In this document: positions 22,225 through 32,705 of the stretch, piece by piece
How positions within the stretch are numbered: position 1 is the first letter of the stretch
Layout: the number at the start of each line of letters is the position of its first letter
Assembly (NCBI GenBank): GCA_019203745.1
Contig: CP078104.1
Coordinates: 124,001 to 188,000 of the forward strand
Reading direction: 5' to 3'
DNA: 64,000 nt
Origin: Chryseobacterium sp. E1
GTDB lineage: Bacteria > Bacteroidota > Bacteroidia > Flavobacteriales > Weeksellaceae
Translations under genes and position numbers: made by a program
The notes under the pieces: generated by a model
Seen by the model: the letters and a program-made list of their open reading frames with translations, nothing else
What the model was told of the DNA's origin: nothing
Databases searched by the model: none

Positions 22225-22455
22225 TTATTGATTTTCACTTTGTTGAAGATAAGCATCAATAATTTCAAAGGCTTTCTTCTCATCTTCCAGATCTACCATT
22301 ACTTTCAGCGAGGTTGCTGTGGGTGTTGTAGTAAATGTAAGATAGTTGTTTTCAACTGTATTTGTAATTTGCGCATCATCCAATTTAGACTTAACCAACT
22401 GAATTTCTGAAGGTTTGTCACTTTCATAAACCGATACTCTCGTGCTTCTTTCCAT
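22225..22455 (-). CDS. DUF2007-family small protein
   Basis: An intact 76-residue protein (MERSTRVSVYESDKPSEIQLVKSKLDDAQI...). The pattern 'vy.sd.p.ea..iks.LedagI......N' followed by VMVDLEDEKKAFEIIDAYL matches DUF2007, a small ACT/GlnB-like ferredoxin fold sometimes called putative signal-transducing protein. Role unknown. Its position just after the lysine transaminase on the same strand may put it in that transcript. Confidence 0.75.
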   Translation of the reverse strand: MERSTRVSVYESDKPSEIQLVKSKLDDAQITNTVENNYLTFTTTPTATSLKVMVDLEDEKKAFEIIDAYLQQSENQ

Positions 22456-22517
22456 ACTCTAAATGTTTGAATATCTAAATATACAATGTTTTTTTGAAAA
22501 TTACAAATCTTTTAGTT

Positions 22518-23842
22518 TTAAATCTTATTAATATTGTTTTCAATTTTATCTAAGGCCAGCTGAATTTCTTCCTTGGTTACATTCAGATGTGGTCTGAAAC
22601 GTAAAGACTGATCTCCGCAAGGAAGAATGATCAATCCGTCTTTGAAAAGCTCATTCATCAGCTGGTTTCTCTGTGCAGCCGTTGGAAGATCGATGGCACA
22701 CATCAATCCTCTTCCTCTTGCATTTGAAATTTTCTCAGGATATTTTTCTGCCATTGCTTTAAGGCTTTCCAGTAAGAAATCTCCCACTACTCTTGCATTT
22801 TCTACAAGGTTTTCTTTTTCGATGACTTCCATTACCAGCTGGAAACGAAGCATATCGATAAAGTTTCCTCCGAATGTAGAGTTGATTCTTGAGCTTTCTC
22901 TGAAAACGTTGTTCGGAACTTCATCAAACTTTTCCTTATTGGCAAGCACACCGCATACCTGAGCTTTTTTACCGAAAGAAATAATATCCGGTTTTGCTGT
23001 AAAGTGCTGGAATGCCCACATTTTTCCTGTAATAGCGATTCCTGTCTGAACTTCATCAAAAATAAGTAAGATTTCGTTGTCATCGCAGATTCTTCTTAAT
23101 CCCAAAAGGAATTCGTCTCTGAAATGGTTGTCGCCACCTTCTGCCTGAATAGGCTCAATAATGATGCAGGCCACTTTATCAGGGTTCATCAGAATAGCTC
23201 TTCAATCTGAAGTAAAGCAAGATTTTCATTTTTGATTGTTTCTTCCAGGTTCTCTTCTGTGATCGGGAACTTTAATTTCGGATTTAAGATTCTCGGCCAG
23301 TTGAACATTGGAAAATACTGGTATTTTCTTGGATCAGAAGTATTCGTTAAGCTTAAAGTATAACCGCTTCTTCCATGGAAAGCCTGTTTGAAGTGAATAC
23401 AGATTCCTGCTTCAGTCTCAAGTCCTTTTGCAAAATTCTTGCGGGTCTTCCAGTCGAAACATGCCTTCATTGCATTTTCAACGCCTAAAGTTCCACCTTC
23501 GATAAAGAAAGCATACTGTAATTCTTCAGGAATCACTACTCTTTCGAATACTTCAAGAAACTGAGCATATTCTTCTGAGTAAACGTCTGCCAGCGTCGGT
23601 TTGTTCACCGCCATTCTGCCCAGCCATTCTGATCTTTCCACAAGATAAGGATGATTGTACCCTACAGATGCTGATGCAAACATAGAGAACATATCCAGGT
23701 ATTCTCTGTCTGTAAGTTTGTCATACAACCATGATCCGTGAGATTTTTCAATATCCATCACAAAATCGAAGCCGTCTGCCAAAACGTGTTTTCCTACTGT
23801 TTCTTTTACTTTATTTGCTTTTATATCCAATGTTTGTTCCAT
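22518..23842 (-). CDS. lat: L-lysine 6-transaminase
   Basis: About 441 residues after restoring one base near 23196 (IEEAILMNPDKVA). A class III PLP aminotransferase: IEGGTLGVENAMKACFDWK, HFKQAFHGRSGYTLSLTNT, ACIIIEPIQAEGGDNHF, LIFDEVQTG and the PLP lysine in SFGKKAQVCGV (about residue 292). The lysine epsilon-aminotransferase family has the same FHGRSGYTLSLTNT and GDNHF signatures. It moves the epsilon amino group of lysine to 2-oxoglutarate giving allysine (which cyclises to piperideine-6-carboxylate). The start at 23842 (MEQTLDIKANK) fits the family; the frame is open further upstream. The neighbour encodes the next enzyme. Confidence 0.88.
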
Positions 23843-23874
23843 AATAAATTTGTTGTGTGATTTAATAAGTGAAC

Positions 23875-23906
23875 GATCAGATGATCCAAGAATGAAACAT
23901 CTGATC
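23875..23906. promoter_or_regulatory. Inverted repeat between the two lysine-catabolism genes
   Basis: GATCAGATG (23875-23883) and CATCTGATC (23898-23906) are perfect 9-base arms with 14 bases between, upstream of lat. No T-run follows, so a regulator site (for example for an Lrp-like protein) or an RNA hairpin is more likely than a terminator. Confidence 0.4.
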
Positions 23907-23954
23907 ATTCAGGTTATTAAGTTTTATAGTTTTTGTATACTTTAAGTAAAGCTT

Positions 23955-25503
23955 TTATAAATCGAATTTAATTCCTTGTGCTAAAGGAAGTTGTGCGGTA
24001 TAATTTATAGTATTGGTTTGCCTTCTCATATAATACTTCCAGGCATCAGATCCTGATTCTCTTCCTCCTCCGGTTTCTTTTTCTCCACCGAAAGCACCTC
24101 CGATTTCAGCACCTGAAGTACCGATGTTTACGTTGGCAATACCACAGTCTGAACCTGCATGGGAAAGGAACAGTTCTGCTTCTCTGAGGTTCTGCGTCAT
24201 GATGGCAGAAGATAATCCCTGAGGAACATCATTCTGGATCGCAATCGCTTCCTCTAACGTTTTATATTTGATAAGGTATAAGATAGGAGCAAATGTTTCA
24301 TGCTGAACGATCTCGTAAGAGTTTTTCACTTCTGCAACGCAAGGTTTCACATAGCATCCGGATTCATAATCTTTGCCGGATAAAACACCGCCTTCAACCA
24401 CGAATTTTCCACCTTCTTTTTACATTTTTTGATAGCTTCTTCATATTGATTCACAGCATCAGTATCAATAAGTGGCCCTACGTGGTTGTTTTCATCCAGC
24501 GGGTTACCTATTTTCAACTGTCCGTAAGCTTTTGTCAATCTTGTTTTCACCTCATTGTAAACGCTTTCATGAATGATCAGTCTTCTTGTTGAAGTACATC
24601 TCTGTCCAGCCGTTCCTACCGCCCCGAAAACAGCCCCGATAATAGACATATCAAGATCTGCTTCTTTTGTAATGATGATAGCGTTGTTTCCGCCCAGTTC
24701 AAGGATAGATTTCCCGAATCTTTCCGCTACTTTGGAAGAAACCATTCTTCCTACTCTGGTTGATCCTGTGAAAGAAACCAAAGCAACTCTCTTATCATCT
24801 ACCAGCTTCTGTCCGATTTCATGGTCAGCGATTAATACGCTGGAAATTCCTTCCGGAAGATTATTTTCCTTTAAAACTTCAGCCATGATATTCTGACATG
24901 CCACAGCGCAAAGCGGTGTTTTTTCTGATGGTTTCCAGATGGTAACGTTACCACAGATCCATGCTAAAGCTGTATTCCATGACCAAACGGCTACCGGGAA
25001 GTTGAAAGCTGTGATGATTCCCACCACTCCAAGCGGATGGTATTGTTCGTACATTCTGTGACCAGGTCTTTCAGAGTGCATCGTATATCCCTGAAGCTGT
25101 CTTGAAAGTCCTACTGCGAAATCACAGATATCAATCATTTCCTGAACTTCTCCAAGTCCTTCCTGAAGTGACTTACCCATTTCGTAAGAAACAAGTTTAC
25201 CAAGATCTTCTTTATATTCTCTTAATTTTAAACCAAGCTGCCTTACGATCTCTCCTCTTTTGGGAGCCGGGATCAGCCTGAATTCCTGAAATGCCTTTTG
25301 AGCGGTTTCAATTACTTTGTCATAATCACTTTCTCCGGAAGTCTTTACTTTAGCGATCAGCTTTCCGTCTACAGGAGAGATGCTTTCGATCACCTTTCCT
25401 GAAGCGAAATATTTTCCGCCTACTGAGGTACCTTTGTTTTCTTCTTTAATACCTAAGTTTTTTAATGTTTTTTCGATTCCGAAATCCTTTACTTTTTTGA
25501 CAT
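23955..25503 (-). CDS. Aldehyde dehydrogenase, probable alpha-aminoadipate semialdehyde dehydrogenase (ALDH7 type)
   Basis: About 516 residues ([18 protein letters not shown] start after correcting an A-run near 25495; second break near 24420). Shows the ALDH features: [55 protein letters not shown], the active Cys in [12 protein letters not shown], and the ALDH7-like [19 protein letters not shown] with [17 protein letters not shown]7 enzymes oxidise alpha-aminoadipate semialdehyde to alpha-aminoadipate. It is 112 bases upstream of lysine 6-transaminase on the same strand, which supports a two-step lysine degradation route. Substrate is inferred from family and neighbour. Confidence 0.88.
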
Positions 25504-25582
25504 AAAATCTTACTTTTCGTTCTCTCTAAAGATAAAAATATTATGTGAACCTCAAAACTTTAATTTTTAATACGCTTTTTAT

Positions 25583-25612
25583 TTGGACTAATTATAAACA
25601 TGCTTATCTTTG
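25583..25612 (+). promoter_or_regulatory. Bacteroidota promoter of the 49-residue protein gene
   Basis: TTG (25583-25585) and TATCTTTG (25605-25612) are 19 bases apart, a good match to the -33 TTG and -7 TAnnTTTG consensus. The start codon follows 25 bases later. Confidence 0.7.
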
Positions 25613-25637
25613 CAGGGTAATCTTTTGATATTCACCA

Positions 25638-25787
25638 ATGGAAAATTCACAAGAAAATAACTCAAAGTTTAAAAAATGGTTCAAGCGTGTGGGATGGGCA
25701 GGATTGGCTTTCTTTACCATTAAAGGCTTGGTTTGGCTCGTAATATTCTACTTTGGAGCAGACACTCTTCAGAGTTGCATGAAATAA
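25638..25787 (+). CDS. Small single-span membrane protein
   Basis: A 49-residue frame: a charged N-terminus (MENSQENNSKFKKWFKRVG) followed by one hydrophobic helix (WAGLAFFTIKGLVWLVIFYF) and a short tail with a Cys. It has a good promoter upstream and a strong terminator immediately after, so it is a complete single-gene unit. Similar tiny proteins are frequent in flavobacterial genomes; function unknown. Confidence 0.78.
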   Translation: MENSQENNSKFKKWFKRVGWAGLAFFTIKGLVWLVIFYFGADTLQSCMK

Positions 25788-25788
25788 A

Positions 25789-25820
25789 AAAGCAGAGAAA
25801 AATTTCTCTGCTTTCTTTTT
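25789..25820 (+). terminator. Terminator after the small membrane protein
   Basis: Arms AGCAGAGAAA and TTTCTCTGCT with a two-base loop, followed by CTTTTTT, start two bases after the stop codon. Confidence 0.85.
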
Positions 25821-25976
25821 TACCGTAAAGACATCCAATTGTTATTTTTTCATTGAAAAGTTCAAAAAAGTCTCTTTTTGTGTATTTCATAATCTAAAAC
25901 TGATAACAAAAGAACATTTTTATTTATTCATCTTCCGAAAAAGCCTTTTAAATCTCAAAAAAATGATTTTTAAAAG

Positions 25977-26166
25977 TCAGTCATTCTTCTTTCTTCCAGC
26001 ATTGACCAGGCTCTGATGCAATAGGTATTCAATCTGTCCATTCACACTTCTGAACTCATCGCCGGCCCACTTTTCAAGAAGTTTATACGTTGATTCATCT
26101 ATTCTTATGACAAAGGATTTTTTTGCCTTTAGCTTCTGAAGGGTTCTGAGTTTTTCCTGCTTTCAT
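25977..26166 (-). CDS. Arc/CopG-like small DNA-binding protein
   Basis: About 62 residues after removing one A from the 7-A run near 26117. After MKAGKTQNPSEAKGKK comes SFVIRIDESTYKLLEKWAG and DEFRSVNGQIEYLLHQSLV, the ribbon-helix-helix pattern (FVIRID strand, two helices, 'S.N.qIe.ll...l') of Arc-family proteins. It lies 87 bases downstream of the SPFH gene on the same strand and may be cotranscribed; Arc-like proteins beside SPFH genes are common in Bacteroidota. Targets unknown. Confidence 0.75.
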
Positions 26167-26252
26167 TTTCTCAATTTCTCTAAGATGATTATTTTAATTA
26201 TTTCAGTGCAGATTCTCCCCACCTTACAATTCCAATTACTGATTTTCCATTC

Positions 26253-27119
26253 TTAATTATAAAGTGTTCCGGCATTCAGGATGGGTGTGGCTGCTTTTTC
26301 ACCACAAAGAACAACCATCAGATTGCTTACCATTGCAGCCTTTCTTTCATCATCAAGCTCAACGATATTATCTTCAGACAATTTTTTCAGGGCAAGATCA
26401 ACCATTCCTACAGCCCCCTCTACAATCTTTGTTCTGGCGGCTACAATAGCAGTTGCCTGCTGTCTCTGAAGCATTGCCCCGGCGATTTCAGAAGCATAGG
26501 CCAAATGAGTAATTCTCGCTTCCTGGATGATGATTCCTGCGGGAGCCAATCTTTCCAATAATTCCTGTTCAAGAATTTTGTTCACCTGATCGCCACCATC
26601 TCTTAGCGTAATATCAGCATGTTCATCTTCAAGGTTATCATACGGAAAGCTTACGGCAAGGTGCCTTACAGCAGCCTCACTCTGCATTCTCACATAATCT
26701 GTGTATCTTTCCACTTCATAAGCTGCTTTGTAGGTATCTCCTACTTTCCAGACGATTACTGCTGCAATTTCAATAGGATTCCCCATCTTATCATTCACTT
26801 TCAATGTCTGCCCCTGAAGGTTTTCCGAACGAAGGCTGATTCTCTGCGATGAATACAGGGGATTGATAAAGAATAATCCGTTCTCTTTTACAGTCCCCAC
26901 ATACTTTCCGAAGAAGTTCAATACCCTTGAATGGTTTGGCTGAATGATCATCAGCCCTTTTAAGAAAAAGCAAGACAACAGAAAGCAAAGCATGGCAATC
27001 ACCACAAAGGTGATGCTCTGATCCACTCCGCTGATAAAGAAGTATACTGCTGCTACAAACAAAGCCAGACAAATGACTAAGGTAAGATAACCTGACATAG
27101 GTTTTAATGTTTTTTCCAT
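26253..27119 (-). CDS. SPFH (band 7/prohibitin-like) membrane protein
   Basis: An intact 288-residue frame. Two N-terminal membrane helices (residues ~10-32 and ~36-55) are followed by an SPFH domain (GLMIIQPNHSRVLNFFGKYVGT, GLFFINPLYSSQRISLR, then RMQSEAAVRHLAVSFPYDN and ILEQELLERLAPAGIIIQEARITHLAY), and a short helical end (QQATAIVAARTKIVEGAV). SPFH proteins oligomerise at membranes and organise microdomains or partner proteases. Partner unknown here; the Arc-like gene lies downstream. Confidence 0.9.
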   Translation of the reverse strand: MEKTLKPMSGYLTLVICLALFVAAVYFFISGVDQSITFVVIAMLCFLLSCFFLKGLMIIQPNHSRVLNFFGKYVGTVKENGLFFINPLYSSQRISLRSENLQGQTLKVNDKMGNPIEIAAVIVWKVGDTYKAAYEVERYTDYVRMQSEAAVRHLAVSFPYDNLEDEHADITLRDGGDQVNKILEQELLERLAPAGIIIQEARITHLAYASEIAGAMLQRQQATAIVAARTKIVEGAVGMVDLALKKLSEDNIVELDDERKAAMVSNLMVVLCGEKAATPILNAGTLYN

Positions 27120-27315
27120 GATCTTATTTTAATTTGATATTATTTTGATATCATAAAGATAGTGGTAAATTTTGAATTCTGAAATATAATTTTTGGATTT
27201 TTCGGATGAGTTCTGGGTACTTTATTTAAACACAAGGTTCGCAAGGTTTTTATTGCTTTGCGTTTTATGTATGTCCGCAAAGCCACTTCGTTTAGCAATG
27301 AACACTATTTTATTT

Positions 27316-27735
27316 TGCTGAGTGAAACGTCTTTGCGCACAATAAAATCAACAAAATAAAAATATCATTGCGATCCTTTGCGCTAGAAAATCTTTAGGCT
27401 TTGTTTTTTCATAAACTATTCGCTGAGCTCAACCCATTTCTTCTTGCTGAGTGAAAAGCCTTTGCGAACGATAAAATCAATGCAATAAAAATATCATTGC
27501 GACCTTTTGCGCTAGAAAATCTTTAGGCTTTATTTTTCATAAACTATTTCGCTGATCTCAACCCATTTCTTCTTGCTGAGTGAAAAGCCTTTGCGAACGA
27601 TAAAATCAATGCAATAAAAATATCATTGCGACCCTTTGCGCTAAAAAAATATTTCAGGCTCTTTTTTTTCATGAACTATTTCGCTGAACTCAACCCATTT
27701 CTTCTTGCTGAGTGAAGCCTTTACGAAGGATGCTT
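27316..27735. repeat. Tandem repeat, period about 129 bases, 3.3 copies
   Basis: Units begin at 27316, 27445, 27574 and 27706 with TGCTGAGTGAAA and end ...AACCCATTTCTTCT; the fourth copy is cut short near 27735. Units differ at roughly a tenth of positions. Each holds several CTTTGCG/CGCAAAG-like words. The whole gene-free stretch 27120-27852 is built of this; 27180-27315 carries related CGCAAAG words, and no open frame is convincing. It sits between the SPFH gene (27119) and the terminator of ccsBA. Confidence 0.85.
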
Positions 27736-27800
27736 ATTAATACGCATTATCATGAATCCAGGGTTTAGAAAACCACTCCAAAGACATAAACAATTTGAAC

Positions 27801-27831
27801 AAAAAAATCCCGGAAGATTACTTCCGGGATT
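27801..27831 (-). terminator. Terminator of the ccsBA gene
   Basis: Arms ATCCCGGAAG and CTTCCGGGAT with loop ATTA (27807-27830); on the minus strand a seven-T run follows (27807-27801). It lies about 22 bases after the stop at 27853. Confidence 0.88.
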
Positions 27832-27852
27832 ATAAATAATATGTTTGAAAAA

Positions 27853-30800
27853 TTATTTCTTCGTTAACGTTTTAAACTTAAAATAAGAAACAGCTGATAA
27901 AGTAATCATCGTAGCAATTCCGATGTACACCCAAGCCGGTACCGGCACAGGATCTCCTGCTGCATAAGAGTGAAGACCACTCAGGTAGTAATTTACCCCG
28001 AAATAAGTCATTACCATTGAACAGAATGCAAACATCGTTGCCACGTGGAATGCCCATCTGCTTCTCAATCCAGGGACTAATCTCATGTGCAATACAAATG
28101 CATATACCATGATAGAGATGAAAGCCCAGGTTTCCTTAGGGTCCCAGCTCCAGTATCTTCCCCATGATTCATTTGCCCAGATTCCTCCTAAGAAGTTTCC
28201 TACCGTAAGCGCAAAAGGCCGATCGTTAATGACATTTCAGAAACAATAACCAACTCCTTCAATGTTGTATCGTGGTGAATCTTATACGTATCTTTATTGG
28301 AAATAATATAAAATACCAGAGAGATTACAGCGATGATCATCGAAAGGGCGAAGAAACCATAACTTGAGGTAATAATTGCTACGTGAACAATCAGCCAGTA
28401 TGATTTCAATACCGGAACAAGCGGTGTGATCTGCGGATCAAGTGCTGAACCTCCATGCGCAAATCCCATCATGATAACTGCTACCATAAATCCAGCTGCA
28501 GGAATCAGAGCATTAACTCCAGCTGTGCCTTTAGGATTCACTAAGTTTCCACCAGCCAAAGCTGCTCTTTGCCCCAGGTTAGGTTTTGTAAATCCGAAAT
28601 AGAACAACAATCCGGCAGTAATACCTACCCATGAAATGAAGATGATCGCTTCATATCCGTTACTCCAAGGAGCGTGCCCCGAGATATACCATCTTGCCAC
28701 AAGACCTAAGAAATGACAGATATATCCTATCAATCCAATGTAAATAGTGGCTTTGATAATCTTTTTTAATATTCTGTTAGGTTTGAACAATTCAACAAAA
28801 CCTAAAATCAGAAGAAGTCCGCCAATGATGGTATAGAAGATCAATAATTTAAAATTGATATCGGCTTTATTCATGAAAACCTCAAGATCAACTTTCGACT
28901 TTGCCGGAACCACTGCTTTCCCCATTTCTGCTGGTAGTCTGAAAGCTTGGCTAATTCTTTATCTGCCTTGCTCCAGTCGTTTGTTTTCTGAGCATTAAGT
29001 GCTTCTGCAAAATAAGGTCCCATTACCTGCTGAGACTCCATATCCGGTTCGAATTTCTGATCCAGCCATGAATGCCATGTGTGGTTGGCATCGTTTTTCA
29101 CAGGAACGATTCTCATAAACTGCCCGCTGAAGAATTCGTTGAAAATCTGAACTCTTTCGTTTACGGCAATTACCTCTTTATCATAATTCGTCTGATCTGC
29201 CGGTTTTTTACGGAAAGCCGTGTTATAATCATGCTCAAGAATATATGTTAAGTTACCATTTGCATCTGCAGGAAAAGATTCATTAAAGAAGTATATCCAT
29301 CATCATCAGCTTTTGTTTTATTCTTTAACTCATCCCCACCTTTAGGTCCTACTTTGATTATAGGAACCATGGTCCAGCTTGGCGTATCTGTATTGATAGA
29401 AAGGAACCATTGGTTAGCAGTCAGGTATTTCCCGTCTGTTCCTTTGAAACGGTCATGCTTGTAAAGTTTTCTCAAAACATCTAAAGCCTGAGTATTGATC
29501 GGAACAATTCTTCCTTCAAAACTCTGCACCAAAAGATATCCGAATTTATCTGCGTGTTCTTTGCTGATTTTATTTCTTGCAATGATCTCATCAGGAGTAA
29601 TTGTTCTCATTTTCCCCATTGAGTAGCCAGTGAATTCTGCTTTGGAGCAGCACCGTCAAGCGGCTGAACATTCTGAGCCGGGGCATGAGAATGGTCATCT
29701 CCCGGTACATGAACGTGGTCTCTGCTTCCGTCAGTTGTACCGTGAGTTTCAATTTTCTGGGCATTCAATCCTAAGCTGAGGAATATTAAAAAAACTGCCG
29801 CTGCTTTCTTTTTGTTTACATCTGTCAACATTTTGCTTAATTTCCAGAAATGTGTTCCTTTCCAGAAGAAAATGACAAACATTCCTAAGAAAAGCAATCC
29901 ATATCCGATATAAGAAATCAGAGTTCCCCAATAATCATGGTTTACGGATAATACGGTTCCCATTCTGTCCGGATCAAAACTTGCCTGGAAGAAACGGTAT
30001 CCTTTATGATTCAGAACGTGGTTCATATAGATTTTATATGGGGTTTCTTTTCCTTCATCAATGATTTTCACATGGCTTTCATAAGCACTTGGTGATGAAC
30101 TTCCGGGATACGTTTCCATAACGAAGTCCTCCAGCTTCAATGCAAAAGGTGTATTGTATACTTTAGGTCCGAAACCTACCATGATGTTCAGACCATCCAT
30201 TGTGATCTGCTTGTAAGCATTCGGGTTTCCTTTTTCCACAGAAAGATCTACCAGTTGCTTTGTTTTTGGACCCTGCAGCTCAATCTGAAGCATATCCGGA
30301 ACATTCAGATCTTTCTTTCTGTCTCCTTCAAAAGCGATAAGTCTTCCTTTTTAAGACCTTCAGGCACTACAAGCTTCAACTCGTTGATCGTATATAAACT
30401 TCTCAATGCCAACGGCTGGAATTCATCTTTCTTTGTAGTTCCTGTTGCCTGTGTTGCCATCGTCATATAGCTGGCATCTACAGGAGTTTTGATAGACAGC
30501 TTACCTCCGTCATTTCTGAATTCAACCGCACCGTCAATAGCTCTGTTAAACGTTACCAAAGTTCCGTTGATTGATTTGGTCTCTCCCGGTTTGATGTATA
30601 TATTCTGTCTTCCGGTATTTCCTGTAGAAACCAGATGAAGGTATTCTTTTCCGTTCGGTTCAGCTACCAGACTGTCTTTCTTTCTCTGGATATACTCCTT
30701 TGCGATCACCTTTACTTCCTTTCCGTGGAAATCATAGGTTGCAGTAAGGTCTTTATGAAGTGGAGACATCAAATAAGGAATATCCTGATAGTTAAGAACA

Positions 30801-31191
30801 TCTCCTTTTTCTTCGATCTGGATTTTAAGGAAGTTTTTATCTGTTATGATCTCATTGGAGGTCTCTCCTTCCCTGATGTGCATGGTTCCCTCGAAACTGA
30901 TGTATCGGGTAATGGCACCACCCACGAAAATGAAAACAAAGGCAAGGTGAAAAACCAAAACCGGCCACTTATCCTTTTCCACAGTCTGTATCTTCCGATA
31001 TTTCCTATGAAGTTGAGAATAAGCAGAACCATGATCAGTTCAAACCATTTTGCCTCATAAATTAATGCTTTTGCTGTAGGAGTTCCGTAGTCGTTTTCTA
31101 AGAACGTTGCATAGGCCATTGCGAATGCGTACACCAGCAACAATACAGCCATTGTCCTGGTTGAGATAAGAATATCTTGGAGCTTCTTCAT
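27853..31191 (-). CDS. ccsA: Fused cytochrome c biogenesis protein ResB-CcsA (CcsBA, system II)
   Basis: About 1,110 residues. The N-terminal half is ResB-like: membrane helices (MKKLQDILISTRTMAVLLLVYAF, YEAKWFELIMVLLILNFIGN), a large periplasmic domain (HIREGETSNEIITDKN, ~residues 70-390) and a fourth helix. A His/Asp-rich linker (THGTTDGSRDHVHVPGDDHS) and a second extracytoplasmic part precede the CcsA part, with the heme-handling WWD motif WGRYWSWDPKETW at about residue 1010 and several helices. CcsBA exports heme and joins it to apocytochrome CXXCH. Six or more frame breaks (31000, 30300, 29610, 29250, 29100, 28900, 28200-28110) are taken as assembly errors. Confidence 0.9.
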
Positions 31192-31434
31192 GATTTATAT
31201 GTACTTGACATGCAAAAATAAGGATGATAAACTACAAAGCGCTGAAAAAAAGCTGTTTTTATCATTTTGAAGCCTGTTTCAGTTATTTTGAATCGTTCTT
31301 AATAAGATTGGAGTTATTAGGAAAAATTCAATTTTTAAAATGATAAAATTTTAGATTCATATTACCTATCCAACTAATTGAAAAACTCTATTTTGAATTC
31401 TGTATTTCAACGCAACAATCTATATTTAAGCGCA

Positions 31435-32622
31435 TTACACTTTTGACCTGCTATTCACCTGAATTTTTGATTTTATATCTGTAATTAATTGATCAATCCC
31501 AGGTAGCAATTCATCCATATTTTTAGCTTTTAAAAACAAATCCAGCGCATCCTGATAGTCCATCATTTTCATATGATAAATTCCTAAATTTTTGTATGCA
31601 TCAGCATTTTGAGAATTAAGCTTTAACGAATCTTCAATATCCTTACGCCCTTGCTCATAGAGGTCTAAGTTAATTTTTGCAAGCCCTCGGTTGTTATAAG
31701 AATATGAAAACTCTTTATCCACTGAAATAGCTTTGTCTAATAAAGGCATAGAATCTTCGTATCTTTCAAGAAGAATTAATGTATAACCTTTATTATTTAA
31801 AGCAAACTTATTATTAGGATCCATTTTCAAAGCTTTATCATAATAATCGAGAGATTCTGTCAACGCTCCTGTTTTAGTTAAAGTCAATGCAAAATTATTC
31901 CAGTCATCCGTAGTCATAGCAGAATTATTTTCTTTGAATTTAATGGCTGTTTCCTTTGCTTTTTCAAAGTTCCTACTGTTAACATGAGATGCTATTGCCA
32001 TCCTGTAAATATTAAGATCTTTTGATTCCTGCAATAAATTATCAAAAATTGATGCCGCTTCCAGATACTCCCTTTCCCGAAATTTATACATTCCTTCTGT
32101 ATATTCTTTAGGTAGCTTTCTCTGGCGAATAAGATTGATAATAGATCTTCCATCATTAGATACCGATCTTCCATCACTCAAATAAATAGTTTTTTGGCTC
32201 GGAAAAATATTGATAAAAAAATCAATTGCTGAAGAAATCATTAACACGATGAAAAATAAAGTAAGAAATTGAGTATTTGAAATTATGAAATAAGAGAATA
32301 GCGCTAATAAAAAGGATGCAGCGGGTCCTCCCAATACATGTAAAATCTGCTCGCTGACAGAAAATCTTTTCTCCTCAGTTTCACACATCCCTTTTCCCCA
32401 TTTAAGAGGATTTTTCAATATATAAAAAGTAAAATCATTGAAATTAATGAGAAAACTGTTATCCTTATTTCCGTAAGAACCAATAAAAACATATACTTTT
32501 TTTCTAGTAATCAGCCACCCTGTAACAGCATGTCCCATTTCATGAAAAAAAAAACAGTTAAAGGCCTGATCAATGGTAAAAAAAAAGAAAATAAAAATTG
32601 CTGGTATACCAAATAATTCCAT
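31435..32622 (-). CDS. M50-type membrane metallopeptidase with C-terminal TPR repeats
   Basis: An intact 395-residue frame. The zinc motif HEMGH is at residues 27-31 inside the first helix, and a second motif NIFPS...LSDGRSV (about 138-155) resembles the N-x-x-P-x-x-x-x-DG of S2P/M50 intramembrane proteases. Three or four membrane segments lie in the first 150 residues. From about residue 175 on are TPR repeats (KFREREYLEAASIFDNLL, ALTKTGALTESLDYYDKAL, YNNRGLAKINLDLYEQG, NLGIYHMKMMDYQDALDL). The substrate is unknown; the TPR part would face the cytosol as a binding platform. The gene is alone. Confidence 0.85.
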   Translation of the reverse strand: MELFGIPAIFIFFFFTIDQAFNCFFFHEMGHAVTGWLITRKKVYVFIGSYGNKDNSFLINFNDFTFYILKNPLKWGKGMCETEEKRFSVSEQILHVLGGPAASFLLALFSYFIISNTQFLTLFFIVLMISSAIDFFINIFPSQKTIYLSDGRSVSNDGRSIINLIRQRKLPKEYTEGMYKFREREYLEAASIFDNLLQESKDLNIYRMAIASHVNSRNFEKAKETAIKFKENNSAMTTDDWNNFALTLTKTGALTESLDYYDKALKMDPNNKFALNNKGYTLILLERYEDSMPLLDKAISVDKEFSYSYNNRGLAKINLDLYEQGRKDIEDSLKLNSQNADAYKNLGIYHMKMMDYQDALDLFLKAKNMDELLPGIDQLITDIKSKIQVNSRSKV

Positions 32623-32705
32623 TTAAAAAGTTCAATAGGTTATTAATAAGAGCATTTATCATATTGAATACAATCCTTATATGATAGAAATCTGCAGCAA
32701 TATAC

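Noticed and set aside
27316..27735. CRISPR array
   Set aside because: The 129-base units are contiguous without separate spacers and no cas genes are present; it is a plain tandem repeat.
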